Of a stretch of DNA of 13,592 bases, positions 7,069 to 13,592 are shown piece after piece. The DNA comes from Erysipelotrichaceae bacterium (lineage in GTDB: Bacteria > Bacillota_I > Bacilli_A > RFN20 > CAG-826). Location of the stretch: contig JAAYDH010000049.1 in NCBI GenBank assembly GCA_012729405.1, positions 1 to 13,592 on the forward strand, given 5' to 3'. The first letter of the stretch is position 1. The number at the start of each line of letters is the position of its first letter. The position numbers and the translations under genes were made by a program. The notes beneath the pieces were generated by a model. It made no database searches and had not been told where the DNA came from. It saw nothing but the letters and a program-made list of their open reading frames with translations.

Positions 7069-8184
7069 TTAATAATAAACCCTCTTCTTGCTAATACCAA
7101 ATTGTAAGAATGTGAAAGCAAGAATTACTACGAAGAGGAACACACCTGCAGCTGCGGCGCGGGAGGTGAATCCTTTTTCGACGTTATCGTAGACGTAATA
7201 GACGATTGTCTCCATATCAGGAATGACGGAGTTTCGTCCCAAAGTACCTGGTCCACCGAACATCGCGACGACCGCGGTGTACTGTTTAAAGGCCGATATA
7301 AAACTCGTAATCATGATGTAGAGAATTTGCGGCGATAAGAGCGGAAAAGTGATCCTAGTGAGAACTTTCCATTTTGGACAGGCATCGATTTGTGCTGCTT
7401 GATAGTATTGTTTATCAATACCTTGCAGTCCTGATAAGAAGATGAGGATCTTGAAAGGCATTGATGACCAAATGATGTAAATGCTTAATGGAATCATCGC
7501 GATCCAACGATTCGCGCCATAAATCCAGACCATGTTACTGCCGGATATGTAGTTGATGACACCTTGGGTATCAAAGATAACCGAGAAGACGAGACCAACA
7601 GCGACGGCGTTAGTTACATAGGGAAGGAAGAAGACGGTTTGAATAAATTTTTGGAACCATTTGATGGAGTTCAACGCAACTGAGATAATCAGAGCGAGAA
7701 CAATTTCGATTGGAACAGTCACAAATGTGAGAATCAGGGTATTAGGAATGGCGTAGCGGACGAAGTTAACTTCGACACCACCGGTCTTAGTTGGAAGACC
7801 GAAGATAACACCGAAGTTCTCAAGGGTGAAGCCATCGAACTGACCGGTTGCATAGTTATATCCAGAAGCAAACGAGATGAAAATCGTATTAATTAAAGGA
7901 TATAAGAGGAACACGCCAATAAGGACGACAACAGGGGCGAGGTAAACCCAAGCTTTCCAGTTGTTCTTGCTCGCGACATCTTCTATGCCGGTAACTTGGT
8001 AAGGATTTTTAACGCGTTTCTTACCAATGAGACGAACAATGGTTTTCTTGGACTCATCGTATCCTTCGGCAATTTCGGGTACAGGTTCAAGGAATAAAGA
8101 ATCGTTAGCTGAAATAACTTGTTCCCCTGGGGCAAGCTTTCGTTTCCTTAGACCTCTGAAAAATGCAATTATTTTATCGAGCAT
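7069..8184 (-). CDS. ABC sugar-type importer permease, MalF/UgpA family
   Basis: This 371-residue protein has about six TM segments (near 77-98, 143-170, 180-206, 228-250, 283-300 and 345-363). Family markers include YLAPVVVLIGVFLLYPL, NTLILTFVTVPIEIVLAL, and the EAA loop at about 258-285 (YYQAAQIDACPKWKVL...FPLLSP). The usually invariant glycine after the Asp of this loop is Ala268 here. A charged cytosolic N-terminus of about 76 residues precedes TM1, longer than in typical UgpA proteins. The gene begins 8 bases after the ATPase stop codon, and its TAGGTGA ribosome site (8189-8195) includes that TAG. Its translation is therefore probably coupled to the ATPase. It should form the channel with the MalG-type protein that follows. 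Confidence 0.93.
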   Translation of the reverse strand: MLDKIIAFFRGLRKRKLAPGEQVISANDSLFLEPVPEIAEGYDESKKTIVRLIGKKRVKNPYQVTGIEDVASKNNWKAWVYLAPVVVLIGVFLLYPLINTIFISFASGYNYATGQFDGFTLENFGVIFGLPTKTGGVEVNFVRYAIPNTLILTFVTVPIEIVLALIISVALNSIKWFQKFIQTVFFLPYVTNAVAVGLVFSVIFDTQGVINYISGSNMVWIYGANRWIAMIPLSIYIIWSSMPFKILIFLSGLQGIDKQYYQAAQIDACPKWKVLTRITFPLLSPQILYIMITSFISAFKQYTAVVAMFGGPGTLGRNSVIPDMETIVYYVYDNVEKGFTSRAAAAGVFLFVVILAFTFLQFGISKKRVYY

Positions 8185-8192
8185 ATAATCAC

Positions 8193-10100
8193 CTACTTAA
8201 TCTGAATTCTTTCTTCGGTTTCGCCATCGAAGATAAATAATTTAGAAGGTTTAACTTTTAAAACAATGCTTTTAGCATCGCTGATTTCATCAGACGAAAT
8301 AATAATTTTGAAGGTATCTTTGGTGCAATCTTTGTGGCGGCAGACTAAGCTGACATCACGGCCGAGGACTTGGACCATTTCCACTTCGGCGTGGAAAAGG
8401 TGGCTGTCGTTGGCAGATGGAGTGGCAAAGCCTTCAGGACGAATCGCGACATAAACAGGTTTGCGTCCGATTTCTTTTTCTGCTTCATAAACACAGTCAT
8501 CACCAATCATGATTTTCTTTCCATCAACAAATCCTTTGAAGACATTAATTGGAGGGGTCCCTAAGAACTGAGCAACGAAGAGGTTGGATGGGTTATTGTA
8601 AACAGTTTGTGGTGAATCGATTTGTTGCATTTCGCCGAGTTTCATAACGACGATTTGATCAGAGATAGACATCGCTTCTTCTTGGTCATGGGTGACGAAT
8701 ACGGTTGTGATGCCGGTTTCTCTTTGAATGCGGCGAATCTCTTCACGGGTTTGTAATCTCAAACGAGCATCAAGGTTACTTAATGGTTCGTCGAGAAGAA
8801 GAACTTTTGGTTTCTTAACCAAGGCACGAGCAATAGCAACACGTTGTTGTTGTCCGCCAGAGAGCTGGCTTGGTTTTCTTTCCAAGTAGTCTTCGACTTG
8901 AACCAGTTTCGCGGTTTCATAAACGATGTTGCGTCTCTCTTCTTTAGTTAACTTGCGGTGAGAAATCGCTTGGACGGTATCGAGCTGAACTTCGCTCAAT
9001 TGATATATCTCTTTGAGTTCTTCAACAATTTCTTGAATTTCTTCTTTGCCGACTTTATTAATCTTGAAGTAAACTTTGGTCAATGGTTCGACAAAGTATA
9101 ACTTGAAGTCGGAAATCGATAAGTGTTTAGATTTAAAGAATGCTTTAATACTGCCTTCAAGAGATTTATCCACGGCGTTGGTGACAGCGATGTGGTGTGA
9201 TTTAAATGGAGTAACAGCTAAGATGGCGTCTTTGCATTCCTCAATCTTAAGAGCTTGCAACTTATAAACGCGAGCAATTAATTCGTAACCGTGCTGAGTG
9301 CGAGTAATTACGACTTCACCAGGTTTGGCGAAGGCTGCAATCGCATGCTTGACTTTGTAGATAATTTCATCCATTTGGTTGGTTTCAAATTCGGAGAGAA
9401 GTCCTTTGAAAGTCATCTCAATGATTTGGTGAGGGCTCACTAATCCAACCGTTGCGCGGAAAGAGCTGTCGAACAAAGCTTTGCTTGTTTGAGTCTCGGT
9501 AGAATCAATTAATTTCGCATCGATAATCTTTGAGAAGTTTTCGGCGAATAATTTTTTGATATTTGGGTCGATATTAAAGAAGTGGACAGCGAGAGTTAAA
9601 ACGCCATCTTGAACAGCGGACTCAAATTTGAATTTATCTTTCTTCAAACCGATTTTTTTCGCTAAAGAAGCCGAGCTGTCTAAGATGCCTTCAATAACAT
9701 CGTTGGCTTTCAATTTGTATTGATAGACAAGGGTAAAATCGAAGAAGGTAACAAGCGGAACTTCAACTTGCAAGTTGGTGAGTGGGAACTCGATGTTCTT
9801 ATAGATTGTCATATGAGGATAGAGGGCATAGTTTTGGAAAACGAGGCCGATTCCTCTCTTCTCAGGTGAAAGGTTAGTGACTTCTTGATCCCCGAACCAA
9901 ACTTCACCAGAAGTTGGGACATGAAGACCCGAAATCATATATAGGGTCGTTGATTTACCACATCCAGAAGGACCTAGTAAACCGACAAGTTGGCCATCAG
10001 GGACAGTGAAGTGCAAATCCTTAACAGCAATTGTGTCGCGTATGTTCTTCTTGACGTCACCAGGGAAGATTTTTGTTAAATCCTTAATTCTAATTTCCAT
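8193..10100 (-). CDS. ABC importer ATPase (MalK/UgpC type) with ~270-residue insertion
   Basis: This 635-residue protein compares with about 360-380 for ordinary MalK/UgpC. Motifs in order: Walker [10 protein letters not shown] (43-51), Q-loop [12 protein letters not shown] (Gln89), signature LSGGQQQR (413-420), Walker B VLLLDEP (433-439), D-loop SNLDA, and H-loop His471 (VTHDQEEA). A C-terminal TOBE/regulatory-type region follows (about 505-635, [12 protein letters not shown] and YVAIRPEG). All catalytic residues are intact, so it should hydrolyse ATP and drive the neighbouring permeases. The insertion (about 109-381) enters the helical subdomain after NIEFPLTN and leaves at [18 protein letters not shown]. 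From memory, the homologous ATPases of Mycoplasma (such as MG187, about 585 residues) carry a similar enlargement. The ribosome site AAGGAG is at 10109-10114. The gene starts 19 bases after the large surface-protein gene and ends in TAG overlapping the permease ribosome site. Confidence 0.95.
   Translation of the reverse strand: MEIRIKDLTKIFPGDVKKNIRDTIAVKDLHFTVPDGQLVGLLGPSGCGKSTTLYMISGLHVPTSGEVWFGDQEVTNLSPEKRGIGLVFQNYALYPHMTIYKNIEFPLTNLQVEVPLVTFFDFTLVYQYKLKANDVIEGILDSSASLAKKIGLKKDKFKFESAVQDGVLTLAVHFFNIDPNIKKLFAENFSKIIDAKLIDSTETQTSKALFDSSFRATVGLVSPHQIIEMTFKGLLSEFETNQMDEIIYKVKHAIAAFAKPGEVVITRTQHGYELIARVYKLQALKIEECKDAILAVTPFKSHHIAVTNAVDKSLEGSIKAFFKSKHLSISDFKLYFVEPLTKVYFKINKVGKEEIQEIVEELKEIYQLSEVQLDTVQAISHRKLTKEERRNIVYETAKLVQVEDYLERKPSQLSGGQQQRVAIARALVKKPKVLLLDEPLSNLDARLRLQTREEIRRIQRETGITTVFVTHDQEEAMSISDQIVVMKLGEMQQIDSPQTVYNNPSNLFVAQFLGTPPINVFKGFVDGKKIMIGDDCVYEAEKEIGRKPVYVAIRPEGFATPSANDSHLFHAEVEMVQVLGRDVSLVCRHKDCTKDTFKIIISSDEISDAKSIVLKVKPSKLFIFDGETEERIQIK
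8958..9776 (-). other. Insertion domain in the ATPase, perhaps three ferredoxin-like units
   Basis: Residues about 109-381 match nothing in standard MalK. Reading hydrophobic alternation by eye, I see three repeats of the order strand-helix-strand-strand-helix: about 119-200 (FTLVYQYKL ... [18 protein letters not shown] ... [13 protein letters not shown]), 225-305 (IIEMTFKG ... [16 protein letters not shown] ... [10 protein letters not shown]) and 302-377 (HIAVTN ... [16 protein letters not shown] ... [14 protein letters not shown]). This suggests divergent ferredoxin-like domains that arose by duplication. It would project from the helical subdomain next to the permease EAA loops. The function is unknown. 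Confidence 0.5.
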
Positions 10101-10119
10101 TTTAATAACTCCTTATTAT

Positions 10120-12276
10120 TTAGTTCGTGCCATCTTCGACGACATCTTCATCAAGTTTTAATTTATGGGCTTTACGACGTGCACTAGCGGCCCTCGCAGT
10201 TACAACCACATACTTCAAGAAGTAACCGATAATCAACACAGAGAGAATCATGGTGATGATAATGAAGGGATCTAGTGGATTGAAGACCACAATAGCATTG
10301 GCGAACACCGTTGCGCGCAAGGCTGTAAATACACAGGCGAGGAGGACAATGATAGATCCGAGGAAACTCAAGATTGATTTAGTGATAAATTTCTTGGGTT
10401 TCAAACGGCGGAATTCATCGTTTTTGAATTTTTCCTTATAAAAGAAGAATAATCCAGTTGCGCCGATTAAGAAGGCCGCTGTGTATCCAACGGCAAGCCA
10501 AGTTAAGAGTAAATCTGCATTAAAGTAATGACCACTAGCATCGGGAGACATAACATTCACGTAACCGAATCTTGTCGCAACAGCGGTACGGGCAAGAGGT
10601 CCGTTTTTTCCATAGACATCAATCGTGATGTAGAAGCCGACAAAATCGAAACTATTGATTGATTTTCCATGGAAGTCGGAAGCAACAATGTTATCTCTCA
10701 AAACGAATGATAACTTATTGGTTTTTCCAGTAAGCACGTATTGGCTAACTGGAGAAGAAACGGTGAATTGGTTAGTTTTGTCATCGCCGTAACCGATTAA
10801 ATATTCGCTTTGAGATAATGAGGTGACGCGATAACGGATGTGTGACACACCTTTATTAAGATTTGATTCATTGGTGCGGTAACCGCCTGGATTGAGTTCT
10901 TGGTATAAATCCTCACGTCCTTGGCGGATTGTGGTTTCGACGGCGGTAAAACCCATAAAATGGGAAATGCCACGGAAATCGATACTAATAAAATCATCAA
11001 TATGATATGACGTAGCGAAAATCTTACGAGGAGCGATGGAATAAACAGCGGTCAAATCTGGTTCACGGCTGCCTTCAGCTGGATCTTTCGCATAGATGTT
11101 ATGAATGACAAGACTATCGACATCAATGTCTTCATTTTCCGCTAAACGAATATCAATATTCATTGTTGTAGAAAAGCTTGAAATTTTGGAACCAACAGAA
11201 TTCCAAAGGGCATCTTTGTTGGCGAGAAGGAATTGCTCATAGCGAGGAGTAGGATCGAGCACTCCGTCAACAAGAACTTTGTATTCGAGATAGAGAGGCA
11301 GAGAATTTTCAGCATCTCTAAAATAGCCGAGGAAATAGTTTGCGTCTTCATCACCGTATTGGCTAGCGCCAGCGCGAGCGAGGAAAATGCCGGCCCTAGT
11401 GATGTTGATCCAATCAACTTTAACGATTTTTCCTTCTTCGTCGTACTGGTGTTCCGTGACACGATCGAGAATTCCGCCTTTTAGACCAGTGACGATGTTT
11501 TGGTTATCTTCATAACTGAAATCGTAGACAACTTCAGCTCCGTGATTCCAATCTGCTTCCCATTGTTCGTTGACTTCCTCTTCGGATAGTTCAACATAAA
11601 AAATAACATGCTCTGCGGCTGCGTCCAAATTGAGGAAGCTTTCGTCGTAGACCATGTTAATGTTGTCAGGAATATAAATTTTAACATCCTGAGCTGGAAC
11701 GCGGGGTTCAGTAAAAGAAAGTGTGGAGAAATCGAATGCTTTGACGCCGATGTAGGTAGGTGAGAGACCAAAGAGATGGTTTCTAAAAATCTTCTTTGGT
11801 AAATAAACTGCCCCACCGACAGATGGGTTAATGCTGAAAACATAAGCATTAAACTCCGGGATGCTGTCAAAGTTCTCGTCTAACGAGTTGAGTTTATCAA
11901 GCTCAGTTCTTTCTTGAGGGGTGAGTTTATTGATTTCATCAATTTTGGCTTGGAATCCTTCGTCGTTTGGTGCAAGAAGGTATGTGGTTGTATTATCAGC
12001 ATAACCTTGTCCACCAGTCGAGAAAGTGAACTGGAAAGAATGACTAGTTGAAGTAATGGTAGAAGCGATAGTAAGCGCAGACAATTTATCTGGGTTTACT
12101 GGCGTTTCAATTGGGTTGGGCGTCCAAGCGCTTCTTTTATCAAGCTCTCTTTTTGCCACGGCAGTTGTGGTGTTCGAAAAAGACGAGTTTCTAGCTACTA
12201 ATCCGACAGGGAGAGCAGTAGCGACAGACAAACAAAAGGTAGCGAGAAAAAGCCCTATTGATTTATTTTTTGTCAT
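10120..12276 (-). CDS. Large surface-anchored membrane protein of unknown family, 718 aa
   Basis: I choose ATG 12276, which has GGAGGA at 12287-12292 and a typical signal peptide (MTKNKSIGLFLATFCLSVA...). A longer frame to a GTG at 12312 would begin at or before the likely transcription start, so I reject it. There is no lipobox. An extracellular region of about 560 residues is rich in Asp, Asn, Ser and beta-type strands. Three TM segments lie near the C-terminus (about 589-612, 631-655, 671-692), followed by a cytosolic tail with RAASARRKAHKLKL and an acidic end. I recognise no family. It is the first gene of the apparent ABC-importer operon, 19 bases before the ATPase gene. A role in substrate capture, or as an accessory subunit of the importer, is a reasonable guess. 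Alternatives include an adhesin or a scaffold. No catalytic motif is apparent. Confidence 0.8.
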   Translation of the reverse strand: MTKNKSIGLFLATFCLSVATALPVGLVARNSSFSNTTTAVAKRELDKRSAWTPNPIETPVNPDKLSALTIASTITSTSHSFQFTFSTGGQGYADNTTTYLLAPNDEGFQAKIDEINKLTPQERTELDKLNSLDENFDSIPEFNAYVFSINPSVGGAVYLPKKIFRNHLFGLSPTYIGVKAFDFSTLSFTEPRVPAQDVKIYIPDNINMVYDESFLNLDAAAEHVIFYVELSEEEVNEQWEADWNHGAEVVYDFSYEDNQNIVTGLKGGILDRVTEHQYDEEGKIVKVDWINITRAGIFLARAGASQYGDEDANYFLGYFRDAENSLPLYLEYKVLVDGVLDPTPRYEQFLLANKDALWNSVGSKISSFSTTMNIDIRLAENEDIDVDSLVIHNIYAKDPAEGSREPDLTAVYSIAPRKIFATSYHIDDFISIDFRGISHFMGFTAVETTIRQGREDLYQELNPGGYRTNESNLNKGVSHIRYRVTSLSQSEYLIGYGDDKTNQFTVSSPVSQYVLTGKTNKLSFVLRDNIVASDFHGKSINSFDFVGFYITIDVYGKNGPLARTAVATRFGYVNVMSPDASGHYFNADLLLTWLAVGYTAAFLIGATGLFFFYKEKFKNDEFRRLKPKKFITKSILSFLGSIIVLLACVFTALRATVFANAIVVFNPLDPFIIITMILSVLIIGYFLKYVVVTARAASARRKAHKLKLDEDVVEDGTN

Positions 12277-12286
12277 GTATTGAATG

Positions 12287-12292
12287 TCCTCC
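12287..12292 (-). promoter_or_regulatory. Ribosome binding site deciding the start at 12276
   Basis: GGAGGA on the minus strand lies 10 bases before ATG 12276. It supports the 718-residue form of the surface protein, whose signal peptide then begins with the usual MTKNK basic head. The in-frame GTG at 12312 has no such site. Confidence 0.8.
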
Positions 12293-12316
12293 AATGTATA
12301 ACATAAGACCACAATT

Positions 12317-12344
12317 ATTATACACGAAGTGTTAAAGACCGCAA
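12317..12344 (-). promoter_or_regulatory. Probable sigma-A-type promoter of the transporter/nuclease operon
   Basis: On the minus strand TTGCGG (12339-12344, 3 of 6 matches to TTGACA), a 16-base spacer and a perfect TATAAT (12317-12322) precede the 718-residue gene. Transcription would start near 12310, giving a leader of about 34 bases that contains the ribosome site. This is the widest gap in the window and the only one with a clear promoter. The spacer contains a short inverted repeat, ACAC-gaa-GTGT (12322-12332), which could be a regulator site but is short enough to be chance. No terminator is evident after the upstream RDD gene. Confidence 0.55.
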
Positions 12345-12383
12345 ATGGAAATAACTACAAATTTTTGATTGCCTATTTAATAG

Positions 12384-13484
12384 TTATAATTTTTCTCGTA
12401 CTTTGAAATCAGGTGCTTTCGAATGTGTGTTAATGCCCTTCAAAATGATCTCATCTCGGGACATAAAAATCTTGGTTCGATAGCCATCAACTTCGATTAA
12501 ACCGAGCATATAATCGGCAAAACCCTGCCTTTTTTTGCTAAATGCCATGAGTGAAAATGAAACAAACAACGGAATCCCTAAGGTTAAAATAGAAAGAAGC
12601 AAAACTCCAAAATAGAAGATAGCGAAACGAGCCATTGTCCTACCAAATCTAGGTGAAAAATAATTTGAATCAACTAATCCAATTCGATAAAGCGCCTTGC
12701 CAAACGTCATTCTTCCGCGACGGAAAATGAATAGAGGCAAGAGATAGACAAACAGACCCGCAATAGAGTAAGCAACAGGAATTTCAATCCAAAGCATGTT
12801 ATTCAAATAACGTGTGAAATCGTAATAACCGGGGACAGCAGTGATTAAAAAACCTTGTGCGTGGTCATCGAGATAGGGCGCTAAACCTTCAGTATAATAA
12901 AGTATTTTGCGTGGAGCGGGATCCTCAGGATTGATGATTATTTTTTCTTCTTCATCCTTCACAAAGTAGTGAATGCCGGATTCATTGGTTAGTTCATCGC
13001 TCAGCATGAAACTTTCATAATCGGTCAAAATGTTCGCATAATCCGCTTCGCTGCAAACCTCTTCGCAGTAGGTGAGAAAGCCCTTAATTGCGGCTTCAGC
13101 GCCGTTAATCTTAGATTGATCTCCGAAGTTACCACTATCGTTTAAGACACTGACAACATCGATAATCTCGGTTGGGCTAGCTGGAGGGAATTTGTCATCA
13201 TCTTGAAGATAAGAAATGATGTTATTAATAAAATTTAGACCGTTCTCGGAGGTCGGAACAGGAATATATAAACAGCTCTCGATTTTCAAATCAACTAATG
13301 CATTGATTTTTGCTTTATACTCCGGTGTCGAAGTGATAATCCCTCTTACCCCGATAAAAAGACCAACAAAGGCAAGAATAAATAAAATGGCATCCAAAAC
13401 GTTAGCTAGGACACGGCGGTAAAAAGGCGGGAAGTAATATTCCAGCTCAATCTTATTTTCAACAGTTAAATCGTCATGAATCAT
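12384..13484 (-). CDS. RDD-family membrane protein with large extracellular insertion, 366 aa
   Basis: The N-terminus YRRVLANVLDAILFI (22-36) carries the RDD-type Arg and Asp at the first TM segment (about 27-50). After TM2 (about 233-254) comes RRGRMTFGKALYRIGLVD and RFGRTMARFAIF (256-290), the family's GKxLxxIxVVD and Arg-rich stretch. TM3 spans about 285-312, and SKKRQGFADYMLGLIEVD (316-333) matches the family's closing motif. Ordinary RDD domains are about 130-150 residues. Here about 180 residues (51-230), with Cys71, Cys140 and Cys144, separate TM1 from TM2 and probably face outside. No ribosome site precedes ATG 13484; instead it overlaps the upstream stop as ATGA, so translation is likely coupled. 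RDD proteins have varied or unknown roles. Nothing ties this one to the transporter beyond adjacency. Confidence 0.85.
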   Translation of the reverse strand: MIHDDLTVENKIELEYYFPPFYRRVLANVLDAILFILAFVGLFIGVRGIITSTPEYKAKINALVDLKIESCLYIPVPTSENGLNFINNIISYLQDDDKFPPASPTEIIDVVSVLNDSGNFGDQSKINGAEAAIKGFLTYCEEVCSEADYANILTDYESFMLSDELTNESGIHYFVKDEEEKIIINPEDPAPRKILYYTEGLAPYLDDHAQGFLITAVPGYYDFTRYLNNMLWIEIPVAYSIAGLFVYLLPLFIFRRGRMTFGKALYRIGLVDSNYFSPRFGRTMARFAIFYFGVLLLSILTLGIPLFVSFSLMAFSKKRQGFADYMLGLIEVDGYRTKIFMSRDEIILKGINTHSKAPDFKVREKL

Positions 13485-13592
13485 TGCTTCTTATTATATT
13501 CCTCTATGCTATAAATAGCATCCAAATTTTCGGTTGTCACGCAAACGCTCTGGGAACACCAGTCGGTAATCGTCCGGTTGTAACCATTAAAA
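13481..13592 (-). CDS. C-terminal end of an unrecognised protein (5' part outside window)
   Basis: From the right edge an open frame of 36 codons reads FNGYNRTITDWCSQSVCV... and ends ...IEEYNKKQ, then TGA. The TGA shares four bases (ATGA) with the ATG of the RDD gene, the classic sign of two coupled genes. That overlap also explains why the RDD gene lacks a ribosome site. The fragment is too short to assign. It contains tryptophan as TGG and terminates in TGA, consistent with the standard code. Confidence 0.6.
   Translation of the reverse strand, partial: FNGYNRTITDWCSQSVCVTTENLDAIYSIEEYNKKQ

Noticed and set aside
13493..13498. Perfect TATAAT on the minus strand just before the RDD start, which could imply a leaderless transcript.
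   Set aside because: It lies inside the coding end of the upstream partial gene, has no matching -35 at a proper distance, and the ATGA overlap already explains the missing ribosome site.
13506..13521. Perfect palindrome ATGCTA-TTTA-TAGCAT, a possible operator or terminator.
   Set aside because: It falls within the open frame of the upstream partial gene (Asp-Ala-Ile-Tyr-Ser), is AT-rich and has no U-run.
1..13592. Search for CRISPR arrays, insertion sequences, tRNA or rRNA genes, attachment sites and riboswitches.
   Set aside because: No regularly spaced repeats, transposase motifs, tRNA-like cloverleaf or long leader was seen; gaps are too short to hold a riboswitch.

Overview
All genes in this window lie on the minus strand and are tightly packed. 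Every tryptophan I checked in the predicted proteins is TGG, no gene contains an in-frame TGA, and the first partial gene ends in TGA. UGA is therefore a stop here, which argues against a true Mycoplasma or Spiroplasma. Strong AGGAGG-type ribosome sites, Gly-rich lipoprotein N-termini after the lipobox cysteine, no outer-membrane or periplasmic genes, and a sugar-ABC ATPase with a huge internal insertion all suggest a Gram-positive-type bacterium. The best guess is an uncultured Mollicutes-like or deep Bacilli lineage that uses the standard code. GC, sampled by eye, is in the low 40s percent.

Layout in transcription order (right to left): (1) the C-terminal end of an unrecognised protein (13592-13481), overlapping by four bases an RDD-family membrane protein with a large loop insertion (13484-12384); (2) a roughly 100-base gap holding a probable promoter (-10 TATAAT at 12317-12322); (3) a long apparent operon. 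This operon encodes a 718-residue surface-anchored protein of unknown family (12276-10120), a 635-residue ABC ATPase with about 270 residues inserted between Q-loop and signature motif (10100-8193), two MalF/MalG-type permeases (8184-7069 and 7053-6076), a small intergenic hairpin, two paralogous solute-binding lipoproteins (6020-4560 and 4523-3021), a staphylococcal-nuclease-like lipoprotein with two OB-like C-terminal regions (2999-1566), a two-CxxC membrane protein (1547-1068), and a lipoprotein with an Ig-like region and two tandem OB-like repeats that runs off the left edge (1031-1). No gene-free stretch exceeds about 110 bases.

The genes read best as one surface machine. A membrane-tethered nuclease, and possibly nucleic-acid-binding OB-fold lipoproteins, would cut and hold external DNA or RNA. 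Two lipoprotein receptors then feed a type I (sugar-family) ABC importer. The same combination (lipoprotein, SNase lipoprotein, long ATPase, two permeases) is, from memory, found in Mycoplasma genitalium MG185-MG189 and around M. hyopneumoniae mhp379, where nucleic-acid precursor scavenging has been proposed. The least explained parts are the ATPase insertion, which I read as about three ferredoxin-like units, and the 718-residue surface protein that opens the operon.
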